DNA from: Pseudomonas graminis
GTDB taxonomy: Bacteria > Pseudomonadota > Gammaproteobacteria > Pseudomonadales > Pseudomonadaceae
Length of the DNA: 64,000 nucleotides
Reading direction: 5' to 3'
NCBI RefSeq assembly: GCF_004364335.1
Contig: NZ_SOCR01000002.1
Location: 372,001-436,000 of the forward strand
Both the position numbers and the translations under genes were made by a program. Of the stretch, positions 43,687-52,533 are shown in pieces. A model generated the notes under the pieces. It saw only the letters and a list, made by a program, of their open reading frames with translations. It searched no databases and was not told the DNA's origin. The first letter of the stretch is position 1. Each line of letters opens with the position of its first letter.

Positions 43687-44625
43687 ATGCCCCTCAACTC
43701 ATCCGCTACATCCCGCCCGCCCCATCTCGACTGGATGGCGCAGATCCCCGAACTCGCCACGTTGCGCATCGACCAACTCATCCTCCCCGGCGCCCACAAC
43801 GCCGGCAGCGACAAGCTCTCCCCCAACGCCGGTATTCCGCAGGAAAAAGCCCAGGACGTCGCGCCCCTGGAGCAGTTGCGCCAAGGGGTGCGCGCGCTGG
43901 ATCTGCGCGTGGCGTTTTATTCAAAGTATGAAGAGGGTGACCCGCGGCGATTCCAGTTGTTCCACCTGACCTCATCGGGCCGCACCGTCGCCGGGGACAT
44001 CCTGGCGTGCGTCGACGCGTTCTATCAGGCGCTTGAGCACAACGGCTCGCCCGCCCGGGAAATGGTCATCCTGGATTTTCACCAATTCAAGGATTTCACC
44101 GAAGCCACGCATCGGGAGTTTCAGAGCCTGCTGACGAAAAGCCTCGCCCCGAGAGCCGTGCCTCGGCCTATGAGCAAGCTGACCCTGGAAGACATCTGGC
44201 GGGATCATCCGGGCAAAAATGTCGTCCTCGCCTACAACCACAGCTCCGGTGACCCGCTGATGTGGCAGGGGGTCAAGCAGCGCTGGCCGGGAGAAAACCT
44301 GTTCAACACCAACACCCTGAAGGCGTTCGTCAACGAAGTCGCGGTGGAAAACAAACCCGAGTTCAGCCTGACCGCCATCCAGTGCGCCAAGTATTCGTTG
44401 CCGTTGCACGCACCCAGTGACTTGAGCCTGAAGATCGATCAATGGTTTGCGTCAACGGATGAGAACAGCTTCATCCAGAACTTTTACATCATCAACACCG
44501 ACTGGACCCTGCGCAGTGCGCTGGTCGCTCAGTGCCGTCACGCGAACGCTGTACGCGGGCGTTTCCACCTGCGCCATCCCGATCTGCCGCTGCAGCCCAA
44601 GCGGCGAACCGCCGGCAACGGCTGA
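43687..44625 (+). CDS. PI-PLC X-domain-like phosphodiesterase
   Basis: A 312-residue protein with the phosphatidylinositol-specific phospholipase C fold. The two catalytic histidines are likely His37 in LPGAHNAGSD and His93 in LFHLTSSG, with LDLRVAFY between them. Bacterial members release phosphoinositol head groups or act on related lipids. Unlike secreted bacterial PI-PLCs it shows no N-terminal signal peptide, so it may be cytosolic or use a non-standard export route. AAGGA lies seven bases upstream of the ATG. The 229-bp gap before it shows no gene. The stop directly abuts that of the convergent gene at 44626. Confidence 0.82.
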   Translation: MPLNSSATSRPPHLDWMAQIPELATLRIDQLILPGAHNAGSDKLSPNAGIPQEKAQDVAPLEQLRQGVRALDLRVAFYSKYEEGDPRRFQLFHLTSSGRTVAGDILACVDAFYQALEHNGSPAREMVILDFHQFKDFTEATHREFQSLLTKSLAPRAVPRPMSKLTLEDIWRDHPGKNVVLAYNHSSGDPLMWQGVKQRWPGENLFNTNTLKAFVNEVAVENKPEFSLTAIQCAKYSLPLHAPSDLSLKIDQWFASTDENSFIQNFYIINTDWTLRSALVAQCRHANAVRGRFHLRHPDLPLQPKRRTAGNG

Positions 44626-44943
44626 TCAGCAACGGGTGATCAGACCCTGTCGGGCGACGCGGATCAGTTGGTGAATCACCGCCTCCGCGCCCTCGGCCGT
44701 GGGCGCCTGAATCACCGCCAGATCAAACTGGTCGTTGCTGAAGCGCTCGAGGGCGTCGTTGGTTTCGATGAACTGAATGAGGAAGGCGTGCGGGCCGCCC
44801 TGGCGACGCGGCCAGCCGTCGAGGTAACGCAGAAGCGTCGGCTGGTGGGCACCGCCCAGAAGGATTTGTGGATTACGACGATTGAACTGGCTGGCGATGG
44901 GAGCCAGACGAACGAGGGGACGCGGGTGGGAATGACTGCTCAT
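44626..44943 (-). CDS. Conserved hypothetical protein, Rossmann-like
   Basis: A 105-residue protein. The middle (NPQILLGGAHQPTLLRYLDG) and the C-terminal QFDLAVIQAPTAEGAEAVIH, then QLIRVARQGLITRC, look like strands and helices of a small methyltransferase-type Rossmann fold, but the SAM-binding glycine motif is not convincing and it is much shorter than a functional methyltransferase. The ribosome site before the ATG at 44943 is weak. It could be a short-form relative of DUF6231-type Pseudomonas proteins (from memory, unproven). It converges on the PI-PLC-like gene with no spacer. About 280 bp without a gene separate it from doxX, apart from the terminator at 45155. Confidence 0.6.
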   Translation of the reverse strand: MSSHSHPRPLVRLAPIASQFNRRNPQILLGGAHQPTLLRYLDGWPRRQGGPHAFLIQFIETNDALERFSNDQFDLAVIQAPTAEGAEAVIHQLIRVARQGLITRC

Positions 44944-45154
44944 AGTGTCGTTTTCTCTGCCTCATTGATCCGCTGGGCAGCGGTGAGAGGCAACACCGAA
45001 CCAGCGCTTTAGCGGAATTTCGATGACGAATGACCGTCACCCGGCGCCCCGCAAGTAGCTGTTTAAATCGGCGCATGAACGGCATCCTAGAGAAGCGGCG
45101 TGGGCATTGTCAATCGGCGGCTCCTGTCGTTTGTTCGTTGAGCCGAACGCAAAA

Positions 45155-45184
45155 AAATCCCGGCGTCCAGAGAGGCCGGGATTT
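45155..45184 (-). terminator. Intrinsic terminator of doxX
   Basis: AAATCCCGGC (45155-45164) and GCCGGGATTT (45175-45184) form a 10-bp GC-rich stem around a 10-base loop. In the minus direction it is followed by a run of seven T, a classical rho-independent terminator, 44 bp past the doxX stop. Confidence 0.9.
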
Positions 45185-45227
45185 CTGTTTGCTGCGAATG
45201 TGGCTGCGACGGCTGTGGCTGAGACAA

Positions 45228-45665
45228 TCAGCGGCTTGCGATCAACCGGTCCAGGGACAGGCGACCGGCGCCTTCGAACAGTACCGCCACCGCACCGGCG
45301 ATCAGCGCCAGGCCGAACTCATAACCGTTGTTGGCCATGAACAAGCCATTGTGGATGTGCACCGAAAGGATCGCCACCACCAGCATCACGATCACCACCA
45401 GAGCTGCAGGTCGTGCCAGCAGGCCAAGGAACAGCGCCAGGCCGCCGAAGAATTCCGCGCTGCCGGACATCAACGCCATCAGATAGCCAGGGTTCAAACC
45501 CAGGCTCGCCATGTACTGGCCGGTGCCTTCCAGGCCATAGCCGCCGAACATACCGAAGAGCTTCTGGCTGCCGTGGGCGATGAGGATGATGCCGATGAGA
45601 ATCCGCAGGCCGGTGATGCCGAATCCGGCGTGGGTGTTGAAGATCGATTTGAGTTGAGCATTCAT
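45228..45665 (-). CDS. DoxX family membrane protein
   Basis: A 145-residue inner-membrane protein with four hydrophobic helices. The segment LRILIGIILIAHGSQKLFGM after the first residues and PAALVVIVMLVVAILSVHIH are characteristic of the DoxX/DoxD family (PF07681). Some members take part in redox or quinone-linked oxidative-stress responses, but the activity of this type is not known. The ATG at 45665 begins MNAQLKSIFNTHAG, the usual N-terminus. The upstream 100 bp are unusually A/T-rich (TATAAATATG, TTATAGATATCG), so it likely has its own promoter, and a strong terminator follows it. Confidence 0.9.
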   Translation of the reverse strand: MNAQLKSIFNTHAGFGITGLRILIGIILIAHGSQKLFGMFGGYGLEGTGQYMASLGLNPGYLMALMSGSAEFFGGLALFLGLLARPAALVVIVMLVVAILSVHIHNGLFMANNGYEFGLALIAGAVAVLFEGAGRLSLDRLIASR

Positions 45666-45780
45666 GGCGGGCAATTCCGTTTCAATTGAGAATGGCGCCA
45701 TCTTAATCGGTTCTATAAATATGAAAATCGCAAAATACGCGTTATAGATATCGGATTTTTAGATACGTCAATATCTCGAT

Positions 45781-47184
45781 TCAGCGGATCTCCGGACGCT
45801 CCAGTGAGCTGCGGGCCTGATCAAAGGCCAGGTAGTACTTGTTGACGCTGTTGACGTAGCTCACGACATTCTTGCCGCCCTGCTCCATGGCCACGCGCTC
45901 GACCTGAAAAAACCACTGGTTCGGGTTGAGCCCCTGGCGCTTGGCTTCCGCGCGCATGGCCTGAACGCGCTCCGGTCCGAGGTTATAAGCCGCCAGGGTA
46001 AACGCCATGCGCTCGCGCTCATTGATTTTCGGGCTGGCGAAAAACTTGCGCCGTAGCAGCGCCATGTATTTGCTCGCCGCCTGCACGTTACCGTCGAGGT
46101 CGTGGATGTTGTCGACGCCGACGCGCTGGGCGGCCGATGGGGTGATCTGCAGCAGACCGGTGGCGCCGCTGCCACCCTTGGCGACCGGGTTGAGCGCCGA
46201 TTCCTTGAAGGCGACGGCGGCGAGATCCAGCCAGTCCATCTTCTGCCTGTCGGCATGCAGTTGCAGCGTGGGGCGAAGTTTTTCCAGGCGTTGACGGTCT
46301 TCGCGGGCCAGCGGATTGTGAATCTGGTAGCGGTCTTTGTAGGCGGTCTGGAAGGCGGCGTCCTGGTTGCGCGGCGGTTCGTAGGTTTGCAGGAAACGGT
46401 CGACGGCGCCGCGCAACACCACGGCGTCCTTGCGCACGAACCAGTTCATGTCCCCCGGATCGCTCAGGGCAGCAGCGCGGTCGATGCGCAGTTTCGGCAT
46501 CACTTTGGCCCAGCGCTCGGCGATGGGTTGCTCGACCACGGTCAGGTGATAAACCCCGGCCTGCACCATTTCCAGCACGTCCTCCACCGCCAGGCTCGGA
46601 TCAACCCATTCGATCTTCACCGGCGGCAGCTTGCGCAGGGCCAGCTTCTGATTCAGCTGCAGGATGGCTTCATCGGCGGCGCTGCCGCTGGTGAGCATCA
46701 GCGTGCGACCGGAGAGCTGTTCGGGACGGCGGAGGCCGCGCTCACCCTTGACGCCCACTACCACCAGCGGCACCTGGGCGACCACCGGTTCAGAGGCGTC
46801 AACGTAGCGGGCGGCGCTGGCATCGAGCAGTTCGCCCGGCGCAACCATGTCGCCTTCGCCCCGCTGCAGCGCGGCCAACAGTTGATCCTTGGCTTTGGGA
46901 ATCAGTTTGAGGGAGATTTTCTGGCCGTCGCGGGCGTGGCTGTTCAGATAGGTTTCGAACGCCTGCAAGCGACGGCACTCGACCCCAACGGGCTCACCCT
47001 GAACTTCGGCGGAGCTGTTGCGGCTCTGATTGACCAGCACCCGCAGGACTTTGCCGCTGCGAATCGCCGGCAGGTCACGCACCTGACTTTTTTTGATCAC
47101 CACGGGCGGGCCGGCGGGGCGCGGCGACGCGTGGCTGGGCACGGCCATGACGCACATCAGGGAAAACAGGGACGCTCGGATCAT
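45781..47184 (-). CDS. Membrane-bound lytic transglycosylase, MltF-like
   Basis: A 467-residue periplasmic protein with a signal peptide (MIRASLFSLMCVMAVPSHAS). An amino-acid-binding-protein-like module (about 45-300) precedes a C-terminal SLT lysozyme domain (about 320-440), with the catalytic glutamate in AAVAFKESALNP, then GATGLLQITPSAAQ and MAFTLAAYNLGPERV. This two-module layout matches MltF, which cleaves peptidoglycan glycan strands non-hydrolytically. No lipobox is seen, so it is probably soluble in the periplasm. The ATG at 47184 is preceded by GGAGCG. The frame extends to 47289, but that start lacks the signal at its N-terminus. Confidence 0.9.
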   Translation of the reverse strand: MIRASLFSLMCVMAVPSHASPRPAGPPVVIKKSQVRDLPAIRSGKVLRVLVNQSRNSSAEVQGEPVGVECRRLQAFETYLNSHARDGQKISLKLIPKAKDQLLAALQRGEGDMVAPGELLDASAARYVDASEPVVAQVPLVVVGVKGERGLRRPEQLSGRTLMLTSGSAADEAILQLNQKLALRKLPPVKIEWVDPSLAVEDVLEMVQAGVYHLTVVEQPIAERWAKVMPKLRIDRAAALSDPGDMNWFVRKDAVVLRGAVDRFLQTYEPPRNQDAAFQTAYKDRYQIHNPLAREDRQRLEKLRPTLQLHADRQKMDWLDLAAVAFKESALNPVAKGGSGATGLLQITPSAAQRVGVDNIHDLDGNVQAASKYMALLRRKFFASPKINERERMAFTLAAYNLGPERVQAMRAEAKRQGLNPNQWFFQVERVAMEQGGKNVVSYVNSVNKYYLAFDQARSSLERPEIR

Positions 47185-47381
47185 TGACGCTCCGATGAAA
47201 GGCCGAAAAAAACGGGCTTGAAGTCTGTGTCGCGCAGCTGACCGGCTCGCCTCGTGCATCGCGGCGTGCGTCAACAAAAGCGGGTTCACAGGATTGGGTA
47301 TGCCAAGCAGTTGAGCCTGCTTGTTTTTTATCGCTTCAATCGCTCTGGTATTCTTCTCGGCCTCTGGCCTGAGGTAGCACC

Positions 47382-48206
47382 ATGCAACTAATAGACATTG
47401 GCGTCAACTTGACCAACCCCAGCTTTGCCGCCCGGGAGCGCGAGGTGGTGGAGCGCGCATACGCTGCCGGCATCGGCCAGTTGATCCTCACTGGCACCGA
47501 CGTCGAGGGCAGCGAACAGGCCCTTGTGTTGTCGCGCCAGCTCGATGAAAGCGCCGAGCGTCTGTTCAGCACCGCCGGCATTCATCCCCACTCGGCAAGC
47601 GCCTGGACGGGCGAAACCGAAGGCCAGCTCAGGGCGCTGCTGCGTGAGAAGACGGTCTGCGCCGTGGGTGAATGCGGGCTGGATTTCAATCGCGACTTCT
47701 CCCCTCGCCCGCAGCAGGAAAAGGTTTTGGAAGCGCATCTGGCCCTGGCCGTCGAGCTGCAACTGCCGGTGTTCCTGCATGAGCGCGATGCCGATGAGCG
47801 CCTGCTCGCCATCTTGCGAGACTTTCGCGATCAACTTCCGGCGGCGGTGGTGCATTGCTTCACCGGGGAAAAGCGCGCGCTGTTCAACTATCTGGATCTG
47901 GACCTGCACATCGGCATCACCGGCTGGATCTGCGACGAACGCCGGGGCACGCACCTGCACCCGCTGGTCCGCGACATTCCACGGGGCCGGTTGATGCTGG
48001 AAAGCGACGCGCCGTACCTGTTGCCACGCACCTTGCGGCCCAAACCGAAGAATGGCCGCAACGAACCGGCCTATTTGCCCGAGGTGTTACGTGAAGTGGC
48101 GCTGCATCGAGGCGAGAGCCCGGCGGATGTGGCAGCCCACACCACCGATTGCGCGCGGGCGTTCTTTTCATTGCCGGTGGTTGCGGGGTTCGCTCAACAG
48201 TCGTAA
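47382..48206 (+). CDS. tatD: TatD-family metal-dependent deoxyribonuclease
   Basis: A 274-residue TIM-barrel hydrolase. The start [22 protein letters not shown] near residue 68, [39 protein letters not shown], and the final metal ligand in [11 protein letters not shown] all match TatD. TatD is a magnesium-dependent 3'-5' exonuclease linked to DNA repair, not needed for Tat export itself. It has its own gap upstream (197 bp, divergent from the MltF-like gene) and is followed by a REPIN. The length and motifs are complete. Confidence 0.93.
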   Translation: MQLIDIGVNLTNPSFAAREREVVERAYAAGIGQLILTGTDVEGSEQALVLSRQLDESAERLFSTAGIHPHSASAWTGETEGQLRALLREKTVCAVGECGLDFNRDFSPRPQQEKVLEAHLALAVELQLPVFLHERDADERLLAILRDFRDQLPAAVVHCFTGEKRALFNYLDLDLHIGITGWICDERRGTHLHPLVRDIPRGRLMLESDAPYLLPRTLRPKPKNGRNEPAYLPEVLREVALHRGESPADVAAHTTDCARAFFSLPVVAGFAQQS

Positions 48207-48250
48207 AACCGCCGTCTGGCAAAGATTTCCCGGCCGCACAGATTCCAATT

Positions 48251-48337
48251 GTAGGAGCGCGCTTGCCCGCGAACGCAGTGGGTCAGCTGACATCATCGTG
48301 ACTGACCCACCGCGTTCGCGGGCAAGCGCGCTCCTAC
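48251..48337. repeat. REPIN, family B
   Basis: GTAGGAGCGCGCTTGCCCGC at 48251-48273 faces its inverse at 48315-48337, with an extra imperfect inverted repeat (GTGGGTCAGCTGAC, then GTGACTGACCCAC) between them, so the whole 87 bp can fold into one long hairpin. It lies 45 bp beyond the tatD stop. Confidence 0.9.
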
Positions 48338-48472
48338 AGGAGCCGATGGTGATCAGTACATCTGCCTTCTATCAGGCTGATAGCTATCCTCGATTCGCCG
48401 AACTGAAGATCCGGGCCTATTCTCACCTTTATCGAAAACACTTCTTATTCAAGCGTCACCGAGGTAAGCATC

Positions 48473-48694
48473 ATGCCCAAGTTCATTACGGATCTTCATA
48501 TAGGCGAATTCTTCAACCCATCGCGCAAGGAAGGCCTGCCTTCGAACGCCGTGCTGTCGTCCCTGGCGTTCCCGCTGGCCATCGTCTCCGGCCTGCTTCT
48601 GCTGGACGGCGCGTTCAACGGTAGCCTGACGTCCGCCGCCATTGGCGTGCTGGGTCTGGTCGCTGCCCAAGCCATCAAAGCCCGAGGGTTATAA
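48473..48694 (+). CDS. Small membrane protein of unknown function
   Basis: A 73-residue protein: a hydrophilic N-terminus (MPKFITDLHIGEFFNPSRKE) and two likely membrane helices (SLAFPLAIVSGLLLLDGA and SAAIGVLGLVAAQAIK) joined by a short loop. GAGGTAA is placed well upstream of the ATG, supporting real translation. I do not recognise the family. It stands alone between a REPIN and a thioesterase gene on the other strand. Confidence 0.75.
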   Translation: MPKFITDLHIGEFFNPSRKEGLPSNAVLSSLAFPLAIVSGLLLLDGAFNGSLTSAAIGVLGLVAAQAIKARGL

Positions 48695-48770
48695 GGCCTC
48701 AGGCTTTTGGCTTATCCCATCATGCGTCACCTGAGCACGCCTTCAGCAAACCCGGCGCACTCACGTCTGG

Positions 48771-49565
48771 TCAGCCAAACACAGTCACCGTCTGGCGACT
48801 GATCGCCACCAACTCCCCTTTCGGCGTCCACAACGCCGCTGCGGTATGACCGTAGCCATCTCGGGCATGCTCGATCACCGCGCGGTACTGCGTCCAGTCA
48901 TGGGTGGTCATCGCGGGCAACGGCTGCACAAATTCGATCGTCCAGGTCAATGAGCTTCCCGGCGCCGGCTTGTTCAGATGCGGCAGCACGGCCGGTGGCC
49001 AAGTGTCGACCAGCGCCAGCAGATGCGCTTCGGTCAAGGGTTCCTCTTCGACGTCCCGCAAGCGTGCGTAGCCGCCAATCGCCGCCGACGGCGTATTGGA
49101 AAATGGCAGGCCGCCCAACGCCCAGCGCAGGTCGATGAAGCGCAGGTATTCCGGCATCACGCCGGAGACAAACGGAAATGGCTGAATCTCGTCCACCGGC
49201 TTGAACACCGGCGCAGGCTCGGCCTGCACCGCAATCATCGACTCACGGGGGGCGCCGAAACTGCCCTGAATCAGGGTCATGACCTCGCCATTCTGCCTGG
49301 CCCGTCCCAACACCTGGCTGACCGCCTTGCCCTCGCGCAGGATCTCCACTTCAAACGAGATCGGCGTGTCGATGGCCGGCGGGGCCACGAAGCAGATCGC
49401 CAACGACCGAACCGGCCGCTCAGCCGAGACCTTCGCGCGCATCGCTTCATACATCAGCGCGGCCATCAGCCCGCCGAAGCAGGCACGTCCCTGAGCCCAT
49501 GAGCCAGGAATGCTGACGGATTCGGGATGAGTACGGACGGCATCGAGCAGCTCGGAGAATTTCAT
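48771..49565 (-). CDS. Acyl-CoA thioesterase, TesB/4HBT_3 type
   Basis: A 264-residue double-hotdog thioesterase. N-terminal hotdog: FSELLDAVRTHPESVSIPGS then GRACFGGLMAALMYEAMRA; the C-terminal hotdog contains WTIEFVQPLPAMTTHDWTQY and the aspartate/threonine-containing GELVAISRQTVTVFG end. The family hydrolyses medium- or long-chain acyl-CoA. The central part FPFVSGVMPEYLRFIDLRWA is typical of actinobacterial and pseudomonad TesB-like members annotated as thioesterase family proteins. It stands alone with a free promoter region. The specific acyl substrate is unknown. Confidence 0.88.
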   Translation of the reverse strand: MKFSELLDAVRTHPESVSIPGSWAQGRACFGGLMAALMYEAMRAKVSAERPVRSLAICFVAPPAIDTPISFEVEILREGKAVSQVLGRARQNGEVMTLIQGSFGAPRESMIAVQAEPAPVFKPVDEIQPFPFVSGVMPEYLRFIDLRWALGGLPFSNTPSAAIGGYARLRDVEEEPLTEAHLLALVDTWPPAVLPHLNKPAPGSSLTWTIEFVQPLPAMTTHDWTQYRAVIEHARDGYGHTAAALWTPKGELVAISRQTVTVFG

Positions 49566-49703
49566 GGGCGTTCCAGGTTGGCAGGCAGGATGGGCAAATG
49601 GTAGCGAGGCAGACGCCGCAGGACAGGGTTTATAACCGCCAATCCTGCGGACCAGACTGTTTAAAAGCGAGGGGGCGCGACGCCCCTTGAGGACCGAAAG
49701 GCC

Positions 49704-50483
49704 TCAGCGCGGAGAATGTTTGCCGAAGCACGCCTTGTACAGTCGCTCCAGGACCTGGTCAGACTTTTGCTCCGCACGATGAATGCCCAATTCCCACCCG
49801 GCCACGCAAGGCGAAAGATCCGCCTGATGCCGCGCCTGTTCCAGCCACTGCAGGTGATCGTGCCAATCGCCCAGGGCGCCTTGAGCGGCTTTCAACCGGC
49901 GCTCCATGTTTTTCGGCTGATGACTGAGTTCAGGGTAAGCCTCACCGGCGTAGCGCACGCGCTTGATCAAGAGGCGCAGGCGATGGCGGTCGTGGGCAGG
50001 GTCGCCCATGGCTTCGCGCAGTTGCTTCCACTGTTTGTCCAGACGCTTTTCAATGCGCTGGCACAATGTGTCGAGCAGGCCGTGACGCTCCTGGGTGCGC
50101 AGCAAGGCCGGCAATTGATCCAGCACGCCGAACAGCCGATTGAGTTCTGGAGAACCGGCCACTTTCGGGCACGCGGTTTTCAGGTATTGATCGCGCTTGG
50201 CGGCCGCCTGGGGCAGACCCTGTTCATCGAGGAACGCCGCCAGCACCTGCATGTCGCGCAAAGGCGTGGTCAGCGCACCGACCTCCTTCGCCGCACTTTC
50301 CACCTGATCCAGCCCCGGCAGGCCACGCAGCGGACGCAACACGCTGCGCAGGCGGCGGACGTTGGTGCGCAGGTCGTGCAGCGCTTCACTGTCGGTGGAG
50401 ACTTCCAGCCGCGCGTGGCAGGCAAGCAGTTTGACGTTGAGGCCGATAATCTCGGCGACCAGGTGATCGACCATCGCTGACAT
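49704..50483 (-). CDS. CHAD domain protein
   Basis: A 259-residue all-helical CHAD protein. The conserved histidines and basic residues are in EALHDLRTNVRRLRSVLRPL and RLRLLIKRVRYAGEAYPEL, the surfaces that bind polyphosphate in studied CHAD proteins, and it may attach to polyphosphate granules (family knowledge). There is no CYTH domain. It is followed 37 bp further on in the leftward order after the DUF3488 gene, so it may be the last gene of that operon. Start at 50483 is well supported by the family pattern. Confidence 0.88.
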   Translation of the reverse strand: MSAMVDHLVAEIIGLNVKLLACHARLEVSTDSEALHDLRTNVRRLRSVLRPLRGLPGLDQVESAAKEVGALTTPLRDMQVLAAFLDEQGLPQAAAKRDQYLKTACPKVAGSPELNRLFGVLDQLPALLRTQERHGLLDTLCQRIEKRLDKQWKQLREAMGDPAHDRHRLRLLIKRVRYAGEAYPELSHQPKNMERRLKAAQGALGDWHDHLQWLEQARHQADLSPCVAGWELGIHRAEQKSDQVLERLYKACFGKHSPR

Positions 50484-50519
50484 GAAGCACTCCCAGGTTG
50501 AAGATTAATGTCTGATGAT

Positions 50520-52520
50520 TTACGACTGCTTGCCCCTCACAGCGGACAAACGCCACGGCAGGCTGCGGCGCAGGCACTTCAGGCGTTGACGCAGGGCACC
50601 GACGGAGCCGTCTCCCCCGGCATAGCGCTGGGCTTCGAACTCGCCGACGAAATCCCGGATCGCCCCGGCGTGGGCCGGCAGTTGCCCGGCAGCACGTTGC
50701 GCGAACGCCTGGGCGCCTTCACCCGGCTGACGCTTAAGACCCTGCCGGGCGAGCAGACGTTCGAATTGGTTGAACAGGCGCAGTTGCGAATCGCTCTCGC
50801 GGCGCCACGGCTTGAACAGCCACAGCGCCAGCAGGCCCAGGATAACCGCGGCGCCGCCGGCAAATACCGGCGCCTGAAACCCGGAAAACCAGCGGCCGAG
50901 GACCTGCAGCTGCTGCTGACCCTGATAGCCGAGGACCCACCGCTGCCAGCCGTAATTGAGGTTGTCCCAGCTCATGCGGATCGAATTGACCCAGGCCAGG
51001 TGCCGATAGCGCAGGGCTGACATCGGCGAATCGGCGAGAAAGTCTTCGTCCGCCGCCAGCGCCTGTTCAAGCCCCTGCTCAACCCGCGCCGGTGCCACCG
51101 CTGCGGTGGGATCGACGCTGCGCCAGCCCACGTTCGGTTGCCAGTACTCGACCCAAGCGTGGGCATCGAACTGGCGCACCGTAAGATAATTGCCGTCCGG
51201 GTTTAGCTCGCCCCCCTGGTAACCGGCGACCACCCGCGCCGGCACGCCCGCCGCCCGCAGCGCAAAGGTCATGGCCCCGGCGTAGTGGGCGCAGAAGCCG
51301 GCGCGGCTGCCGAACAGGAAGTCATCGATGCTGTTGGCGCCCAGCGCCGGGGGCTTGAGGGTGTAGCGGAACGGCTGCGAGGTGAAGTACGACAGCAGCG
51401 CGTCCACCACGGCGTCAGTTTGGGGGTGGCGACGGTGCAGTTCCGCCGCCCACTCGCGCACCTGGGGATTGCCCTTGGCCGGCAGTTGCAGGGCCTGCAA
51501 CCGGGCGCCGTCACTGAGCACGGTCTCACGCACGGCGTCGGGCCAGGATTCGACGCTGTAGAGCATCGATTGCTCGATCGGTCGCCGCCGCTGCCATCGA
51601 AAATCGCTCATCTGGCGCACGCCGGCCAGATCGGTCTGGCCCACGTCGAGGGTCATCAGCCACGGTTTGCCGGTCGGCTCCAGCACCACGCTGTAGCTGA
51701 CCCGCTCGCCTTCCCGGCGCCACAGCGGCGCATCCGGCACTTGCGCCCGCGAGGATTGCGACCAGCGTCTGCCGTCGAATTGCTCCAAGGTCAGCGCGCG
51801 CCAGTACAGCTGATTGCGCGGCGGCAGCGGGCCGTCAAAACTCGCGCGAAAGACCAGCTCGGCGGACTTGCTCAGCTCGGCGATGTCCCCCGGCGCCATG
51901 CTGTCGGACAGACCGGTCAGCGCCTTGTTGCTCGGTTGCGGCAACGACCACAGCGGCTCAAGGCGCGGGAAAAACAGGAACAACAGAAGCATCAGCGGCA
52001 CGGCCTGCAACAGCAGCTTGGCCGACAACCTCAGCGTGGCGGCCGGTTTGCTGGAAATGCCGGACTGTTGCAGGCCGATCAACGCCGCCAGCAGTGTGGT
52101 GATCGGCAGCAGGGTAAACAGGCCCCAGAGCAGCGAGTCTTCGAACAGGTAACCGACCGCGATGCCGAAGAAGCCGAGAAAGATCAGCACCAGCGCATCG
52201 CGGCGATTGTGCATTTCCAGCATCTTCAGAATGAACGCGGCGATCAGCAGCGCCGCCCCCGCGTCCAGGCCGATCAAACTGCCCCGCGCCAGATAAATGC
52301 CCCCGGCGGTGCCGACCAGCAGACCCGACTTGATCCAGGTGCCGGGCATGCGCACGCGCATGCGGAAGATCTGGATGCGCCAGAACGAACAGGCCAGCCA
52401 CAGCACGATCAACGCCACCGGTACGTGCAAGGCGAATGGCACGATCACCAGCGCCTGAGCGATCAGCAGCCAGTTGAGGCTGACCCGCGGAATCGGTCTG
52501 GCCAGGCTTGAGGAGGTCAT
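50520..52520 (-). CDS. Transglutaminase-like membrane protein (DUF3488)
   Basis: A 666-residue inner-membrane protein. About six hydrophobic helices occupy residues 10-200, followed by a periplasmic transglutaminase-like domain with catalytic cysteine in RAGFCAHYAGAMTFALRAAG, histidine in QFDAHAWVEYW and aspartate in SVDPTAAVAP, and a further helix (about 560-580) before a cytoplasmic tail. The triad is complete, so peptidase or amidase activity is possible. It is the third gene of the conserved moxR-DUF58-DUF3488 group and starts 13 bp after DUF58, so the three are surely co-transcribed. AAAGG lies ten bases upstream of the ATG. Confidence 0.9.
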   Translation of the reverse strand: MTSSSLARPIPRVSLNWLLIAQALVIVPFALHVPVALIVLWLACSFWRIQIFRMRVRMPGTWIKSGLLVGTAGGIYLARGSLIGLDAGAALLIAAFILKMLEMHNRRDALVLIFLGFFGIAVGYLFEDSLLWGLFTLLPITTLLAALIGLQQSGISSKPAATLRLSAKLLLQAVPLMLLLFLFFPRLEPLWSLPQPSNKALTGLSDSMAPGDIAELSKSAELVFRASFDGPLPPRNQLYWRALTLEQFDGRRWSQSSRAQVPDAPLWRREGERVSYSVVLEPTGKPWLMTLDVGQTDLAGVRQMSDFRWQRRRPIEQSMLYSVESWPDAVRETVLSDGARLQALQLPAKGNPQVREWAAELHRRHPQTDAVVDALLSYFTSQPFRYTLKPPALGANSIDDFLFGSRAGFCAHYAGAMTFALRAAGVPARVVAGYQGGELNPDGNYLTVRQFDAHAWVEYWQPNVGWRSVDPTAAVAPARVEQGLEQALAADEDFLADSPMSALRYRHLAWVNSIRMSWDNLNYGWQRWVLGYQGQQQLQVLGRWFSGFQAPVFAGGAAVILGLLALWLFKPWRRESDSQLRLFNQFERLLARQGLKRQPGEGAQAFAQRAAGQLPAHAGAIRDFVGEFEAQRYAGGDGSVGALRQRLKCLRRSLPWRLSAVRGKQS

Positions 52521-52533
52521 CGCGCCGCGCCTT

